The position numbers and the translations under genes were made by a program. The notes under the pieces were generated by a model. The model was not told the DNA's origin, ran no database searches, and worked only from the letters and a program-made list of their open reading frames with translations. This document shows positions 59,853 through 64,000 of a stretch of 64,000 bases of DNA, one piece after another; the stretch's first letter is position 1, and every line of letters starts with the position of its first letter. This DNA comes from Bradyrhizobium erythrophlei (GTDB lineage Bacteria > Pseudomonadota > Alphaproteobacteria > Rhizobiales > Xanthobacteraceae), in the NCBI RefSeq assembly GCF_900129425.1, contig NZ_LT670817.1:4712001-4776000 (forward strand), in the 5' to 3' direction.

Positions 59853-62771
59853 ATGAGTTCCGCTGAAAAGACCTTTCAAGAAGCGTTCGGCGCATTCAAT
59901 CTCCAGAAAAACGGGGACGCCGAGCGGCTATTCCGAAAATTCCTGAAAATTCATCCGAGCCATGTGGGCGCGCTGAACCTCTTGACCGTCGTGCTTTTGA
60001 GAATGGAGCGCTTCGCGGAAGCGGAAGCGTTCATCGCAAGAGCCGTGAAGCTCAATCAGGGCTCGGACGTTTCATTTTATAATTATGGTATAATCCTCAA
60101 AGCCCTGCACAGACCGCAGCGGGCATTGGAGCAGTTCAGCCATGCTCTTCGCCTGAATTCAAACGCGCCGGAAACCTGGAATAATCGCGGGACCATCTAC
60201 AACGATCTGGAGCAGTATGAAAAAGCGGTAGCGGACTTTGACGAGGCCATTCTACTGAGTCCGAATTATGCCGATGCCTTCGCCAACAAGGGAAAATCCC
60301 TGGTCGAACTCAAGCGCTACGACGATGCCCTTGCGGCCTATGACAGGGCGATATCGCTCAAGCCCGATCTGGCGGAGGCGTGGCTCGGTCGCGGCAACCT
60401 TTTCGTCAACCTCAAGCGTTACGACGAAGCCTTTGCGGCGTACGACAAGGCGATATCGCTCAAGCCCGGTCTGGCAGAGGTCTGGTTCAGCCGCGGCGAT
60501 GCCTTGGTCGACCTCAGGCGTTACGAAGAAGCCTTGGCGGCGTATGACAGGTCATTATCGCTCAAGCCCGATTTAACCGAGGTCTGGCTTGGTCGCGGCA
60601 ACGCCTTTGTCGGCCTCAAGCGCTACGACGAAGCCATTGCCGCTTACGACAAGGCGATATCGCTCGGGCTCGGTCTGGCGGAGGCATGGCTTGGCCGCGG
60701 CAATGTCTCCTTCGATCTCAAGCGCTATGATGAAGCCCGTATTGCGTATGACAAGGCCCTATCGTTCAAGCCCGATCTGGCGGAGCCCTGGCTTGGCCAC
60801 GGCAATGTCTTCGTCCACCTCCGGCGTCACGACGAGGCCATCGCCGCTTATGACAAGGCCCTATCGCTCACGCCTCATCTGGCAGGGGCCTGGCTCGGTC
60901 GCGGCAATGTCTTTCTTGACCTCAAGCGCCACGATGAAGCCTTTGCTGCTTTTGACAAGGCGCTATCGCTCAAACCCGATCTGGCGGAAGCTTGGCTCGG
61001 CCGCGGCTATAGCCTTCTCGACCTCAAGCTCCACGACGAAGCCTTCGCCGCCTTTGACGAGGCGCTATCGCTGAGGCCCGATCTGGCGGAGGCATGGCTC
61101 GGTCGCGGCAATGTCTTCGCCGACCTCAAGCGCCATGGCGAGGCCTTTGCGGCATTCGACAGGGCGCTGTCGCTGAAGCCTGACCTGGCGGACGCATGGC
61201 TCAGTCGCGGCAATGCCTTGGCCGACCTCAAGCACCACGACGAAGCCTTTGCCGCCTATGACAAGGCACTTTCGTTCAAGCCCGATCTGGCAGAGGCATG
61301 GCTCGGTCGCGGCAATGTCTTCTTCGATTATAAGCGCTTCGGCGAGGCCTATGCGGCTTTCGACAAGGCCTTGTCGCTCAAGCCCGATCTGGTTGCCGTC
61401 GAAGGCGCGCGTCTCTATTCCAGAATGCTGCTTTGCGATTGGAGCCATTTCGAAGCGGAACGGGATCACCTCATTCAATCGGTCCGGGACGGCAAGGCAA
61501 ATACCAACCCATTTGCATTTTTCGGGATCGGTTCATCCGTCGAAGATCAATTCAAGTGCGCGCAATCGTGGGCTCGAAAACTATACCCGCCTGCCGACAA
61601 ATCGCTCTGGCGCGGAGAACCCTATAAAAGCAGCAAAATTCGCATCGGCTACGTATCGTCTGACTTTCGTCAACATGCCGTAGCGTATCTTGTCGCCGGC
61701 GTTTTCGAATGCCATGACAGATCGCAATTCGAGGTCCTGGGAATATCGATCGGACCCAACGATAATTCGGAAATCCGTCGACGCCTGGAGGGGTCCTTCG
61801 ACACCTTCATCGATGCCGCAGCACTTGGTGCCGACGAACTGGCAAAACGAATAACAGAGGAAAAGATCGATGTTTTGATCGATCTGAACGGCTTTACCCA
61901 GAATGGCCGTACCGAGATATTTGCCCGCCGTCCCGCGCCGATTCAGGTGAACTATCTCGGCTTTCCCGGGACGATGGGCGCCAGCTATATGGATTACATT
62001 GTCTGCGATCCCGTGCTTGTTCCGGCGTCACATCAAGATAGTTACATGGAGAAGATCGTCTATCTTCCCGACAGCTATTTGCCGCACGATGCCGCGAGCC
62101 GCCTGGTCTCAGACCAGATTTTTGAACGTACTGAATTTGGACTGCCTGAAAATGGCTTCGTTTTCTGCTGCTTCAACAACGCCTACAAGCTGAACCCGCA
62201 TCGCTTTCGGACGTGGATGAGACTTTTGAAGGCCGTTGACGGCAGCGTTTTGTGGCTCTCTGAAAATAATGCCACAGTTGTAAGTAACTTGCGCAGGGAA
62301 GCCGGCGTTGCGGGCGTCGATCCCGACCGATTGGTCTTCGCCGGCCGTCTCCCGTCAGCCGCAGCTCATTTGGCGCGCCATCGTTTGGCGGATCTGTTTC
62401 TGGATACGCTGCCGTACAATGCCCACACCACGGCGAGTGACGCGTTGTGGGCCGGCCTGCCCGTGCTGACCCAAATCGGCGAGACGTTTGCGGGCCGAGT
62501 GGCCGCCAGTCTGTTGACCGCTGTCGGCTTGCCCGAACTGATCGTCCAGACGCCGGAACACTATGAAAGCATGGCCATCGAACTCGCAACCAGGCCGGAG
62601 CTGATGGCCGCGATCAAGGATAAGCTCGCGCAAAACCGCCTGACAAAGCCGTTGTTCGACACAAAACGATACACCCGGCATATCGAAAGCGCCTACCTGA
62701 CGATGTATCGGCGCTGTCAGGACGGGCTTTCTCCCGACCATATCCATGTGACCGATCAGGGGCTTTCTTGA
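59853..62771 (+). CDS. TPR-containing O-GlcNAc-transferase-like protein (GT41/SPINDLY type)
   Basis: A 972-residue protein. Residues 1-138 hold divergent TPRs and 139-512 hold eleven closely similar 34-residue units (LAEAWLGRGN... pattern). From about 595 the GT41 catalytic part runs: KIRIGYVSSDFRQHAVAYLVAGVF, INYLGFPGTMGASYMDYI-like segment (VNYLGFPGTMGASYMDYI), YLPDSY, and LADLFLDTLPYNAHTTASDALWAGLPVLT with FAGRVAASLL for nucleotide-sugar binding. It likely glycosylates proteins in the cytosol. Start supported by GAGGAAT. Confidence 0.9.
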   Translation: MSSAEKTFQEAFGAFNLQKNGDAERLFRKFLKIHPSHVGALNLLTVVLLRMERFAEAEAFIARAVKLNQGSDVSFYNYGIILKALHRPQRALEQFSHALRLNSNAPETWNNRGTIYNDLEQYEKAVADFDEAILLSPNYADAFANKGKSLVELKRYDDALAAYDRAISLKPDLAEAWLGRGNLFVNLKRYDEAFAAYDKAISLKPGLAEVWFSRGDALVDLRRYEEALAAYDRSLSLKPDLTEVWLGRGNAFVGLKRYDEAIAAYDKAISLGLGLAEAWLGRGNVSFDLKRYDEARIAYDKALSFKPDLAEPWLGHGNVFVHLRRHDEAIAAYDKALSLTPHLAGAWLGRGNVFLDLKRHDEAFAAFDKALSLKPDLAEAWLGRGYSLLDLKLHDEAFAAFDEALSLRPDLAEAWLGRGNVFADLKRHGEAFAAFDRALSLKPDLADAWLSRGNALADLKHHDEAFAAYDKALSFKPDLAEAWLGRGNVFFDYKRFGEAYAAFDKALSLKPDLVAVEGARLYSRMLLCDWSHFEAERDHLIQSVRDGKANTNPFAFFGIGSSVEDQFKCAQSWARKLYPPADKSLWRGEPYKSSKIRIGYVSSDFRQHAVAYLVAGVFECHDRSQFEVLGISIGPNDNSEIRRRLEGSFDTFIDAAALGADELAKRITEEKIDVLIDLNGFTQNGRTEIFARRPAPIQVNYLGFPGTMGASYMDYIVCDPVLVPASHQDSYMEKIVYLPDSYLPHDAASRLVSDQIFERTEFGLPENGFVFCCFNNAYKLNPHRFRTWMRLLKAVDGSVLWLSENNATVVSNLRREAGVAGVDPDRLVFAGRLPSAAAHLARHRLADLFLDTLPYNAHTTASDALWAGLPVLTQIGETFAGRVAASLLTAVGLPELIVQTPEHYESMAIELATRPELMAAIKDKLAQNRLTKPLFDTKRYTRHIESAYLTMYRRCQDGLSPDHIHVTDQGLS
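60267..61388 (+). repeat. Eleven tandem 102-base coding repeats (TPR units)
   Basis: Within the GT41 gene, eleven consecutive 102-base units encode near-identical 34-residue TPRs with no gaps, from 60267 to 61388. Recurring pieces include GCATGGCTCGGTCGCGGCAA and TATCGCTCAAGCCCGATCTGG. Similarity at the DNA level indicates recent duplication or gene-conversion within the array and suggests copy-number variation between strains. Confidence 0.9.
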
Positions 62772-62955
62772 GGGCCGGCGACCCCGATCGTGCCGAAACA
62801 CTCCGGTGTGTGAAAGTTCGGAAGCACCGATTGCCTCTTCTATCGAAGCCCCGAGTGGCCACTGATCGGGGAAAGCTGCTGAGGCGACGCCACGAACCCC
62901 CAGCGGCCGCTACCGCCTCGACGGGTGCGCCTGGAGGACCGCGCCGGCACAAAGA

Positions 62956-62985
62956 AAAACCCCCGGCAGTTTCCTGCCGGGGGTT
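62956..62985 (-). terminator. Terminator downstream of the porin gene
   Basis: A perfect 12-base stem AACCCCCGGCAG / CTGCCGGGGGTT with a four-base loop; read leftward, TTTTTC follows. It lies about 25 bases after the porin stop. Confidence 0.9.
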
Positions 62986-63010
62986 CTTGAGAGTCGTCAG
63001 ACGATCGGGA

Positions 63011-64000
63011 TCAGAAGTTGCGCTGAACGCGAACGTTGAGGGACGCGGTGTCCTGGTCCTTGAACTCGTAGGGACCGGTCGGAAGCGGCGAAGTCGCGCC
63101 CGGCGAAGCAGTGACTGCACCCGCCATCTTCTGATCCAGGTGGAACCACATGGCTTCCACCGAGAACGTCAGGTTGGTGACGGGCGTCCAGCGGGTGACG
63201 ACGCCGAGCTGCGAGACATTGAAGTCCGGATTGCAGCTGAAGTCGCCACTGAAAGAACGGCCAAAGAGAGCAGCACCGTTCGGAGACGTTCCTGCAAGGG
63301 CAGAGCAGAAATTTGCCTTCGCATCGCCGTTATACCGGACAGCCGAATAGCTGCCGAACAGACTGGACGACCAGTAGGGGTTCCAGTTGTGGTTGAACGC
63401 ACCGCGAACACCAAAGGCCGTCGTGAGGTCGATCTGACCACCGGGGGCGAAGACGCCGTCACTGACGAAGCCAAAACCCGCGCTGCCAACAGCGCCAGGG
63501 CGGCTGGTGCCACTGAACATCAGGAATTGCGGCGAGGTTGAGCTCGTGGAGATCACGTTCTTCGTGTCACCCTTTGCCCAGCTTGCGTCCAACTTGATGT
63601 CGTCGCCCGGACCGGTCGGGATGTTCTTGATCTGCAACGCAGCCATCACCGATCCACCATACTTGGTATCCGGGTGACCGCTGTTCAGCGACGCCGAGGT
63701 CGGCAGAGCAGCCGAGGTCAACGTGTTGTACGAAGCGTCCACTTCATGGACCGCACCCGACAACTGGAACAGACCCCAGGCCTGATCGATCCGGATGTTG
63801 CCAACGATATCAGGCATATGCACGCCGGCATAGGCGTTCGGCAAAGTTCCAGTGATAGCAGCCGAGCTGGACGTGTTGGTGCCAAGTGCGGTTGCAGTCG
63901 ATGCAGTCGAATTGAACGTGGCCAGGTAGCCGATCACGGTACGGTTGAACACGGTCGGGTCATCGAGGCCGATGGTGCCCGACACGCCGTTGCCGAACTG
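63011..64000 (-). CDS. Alphaproteobacterial porin, N-terminus cut by window edge
   Basis: The frame runs 330 codons from the window edge (QFGNGVSGTIGLDDPTVF) to a stop at 63011 after VRVQRNF, a C-terminal Phe typical of outer-membrane barrels. Alternating strands, WAKGDTKNVIS, and GVRGAFNHNWNPYWSSSLFGSYSAVRYNG resemble the Porin_2 family (Omp2b-like) used for passive uptake. The N-terminal signal region lies outside. A terminator follows. Confidence 0.88.
   Translation of the reverse strand, partial: QFGNGVSGTIGLDDPTVFNRTVIGYLATFNSTASTATALGTNTSSSAAITGTLPNAYAGVHMPDIVGNIRIDQAWGLFQLSGAVHEVDASYNTLTSAALPTSASLNSGHPDTKYGGSVMAALQIKNIPTGPGDDIKLDASWAKGDTKNVISTSSTSPQFLMFSGTSRPGAVGSAGFGFVSDGVFAPGGQIDLTTAFGVRGAFNHNWNPYWSSSLFGSYSAVRYNGDAKANFCSALAGTSPNGAALFGRSFSGDFSCNPDFNVSQLGVVTRWTPVTNLTFSVEAMWFHLDQKMAGAVTASPGATSPLPTGPYEFKDQDTASLNVRVQRNF

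Noticed and set aside
60267..61388. CRISPR-like tandem array
   Set aside because: The units are in frame, gapless and code for TPR motifs; there are no spacers and no cas genes.

Overview
The window looks like a chromosomal segment of an alphaproteobacterium of the Bradyrhizobium/Rhodopseudomonas group (Nitrobacteraceae). The evidence is high GC, typical Rhizobiales gene blocks (MerR-ihfA-fabH-plsX-DUF177-ubiquinol-cytochrome c chaperone; ribD-nrdR-glyA; ldtR-DUF6163-hemB; rsh/pdxJ/acpS/lepB/rnc/era/recO), an alphaproteobacterial porin at the right edge, and many intergenic palindromic repeats of the kind common in Bradyrhizobium. The genus is inferred from gene content and was not tested by any search.

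Layout. 1-2.8 kb: 5' part of a short-chain dehydrogenase, small hypothetical and membrane proteins, and a tRNA-Pro(GGG) with a degenerate copy of its 3' end 1.2 kb away. 2.9-8.2 kb: lipid synthesis and envelope block (ihfA, fabH, plsX, DUF177, cytochrome bc1 chaperone, divergent bamE). 8.5-19.7 kb: long leftward block with hppA, thiL, nusB, the riboflavin genes ribH/ribE/ribD (interrupted by an acyl-CoA synthetase), nrdR, glyA and a glutathione transferase. 20-24.8 kb: two small conserved hypotheticals, the MarR-type regulator ldtR, DUF6163, hemB, an RDD membrane protein and aminoacyl-tRNA-protein transferase. 24.8-30.3 kb: mntH with a predicted metal-regulator box, two MFS exporters and a class III nucleotidyl cyclase.

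30.4-36 kb: a two-armed arsenic-resistance locus. The leftward arm is arsR, a low-molecular-weight-phosphatase-type arsenate reductase, acr3 and a glutaredoxin-type arsC. The rightward arm is a second arsR, a flavoprotein with a cysteine-rich tail and an MFS transporter. 36-38.3 kb: RidA protein, exported lactonase-like metallo-hydrolase, and a frameshifted DMT permease. 38.7-56.7 kb: housekeeping (parC, recO, era, rnc, lepB, acpS, pdxJ, rsh, rpoZ, NYN nuclease, family-5 uracil-DNA glycosylase, peroxiredoxin, smpB, mscL, dapA, lytic transglycosylase). 56.8-64 kb: a more accessory-looking end with a MetA-type outer-membrane protein, an exported TPR protein, a large TPR-O-GlcNAc-transferase-like protein with eleven near-identical 34-residue units, and a porin cut by the window edge.

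Translation is often coupled: several neighbours share ATGA or GTGA start/stop overlaps. About ten dispersed inverted-repeat elements of roughly 75-130 bp lie between genes. No transposase, integrase, CRISPR array, rRNA or replication origin was recognised.
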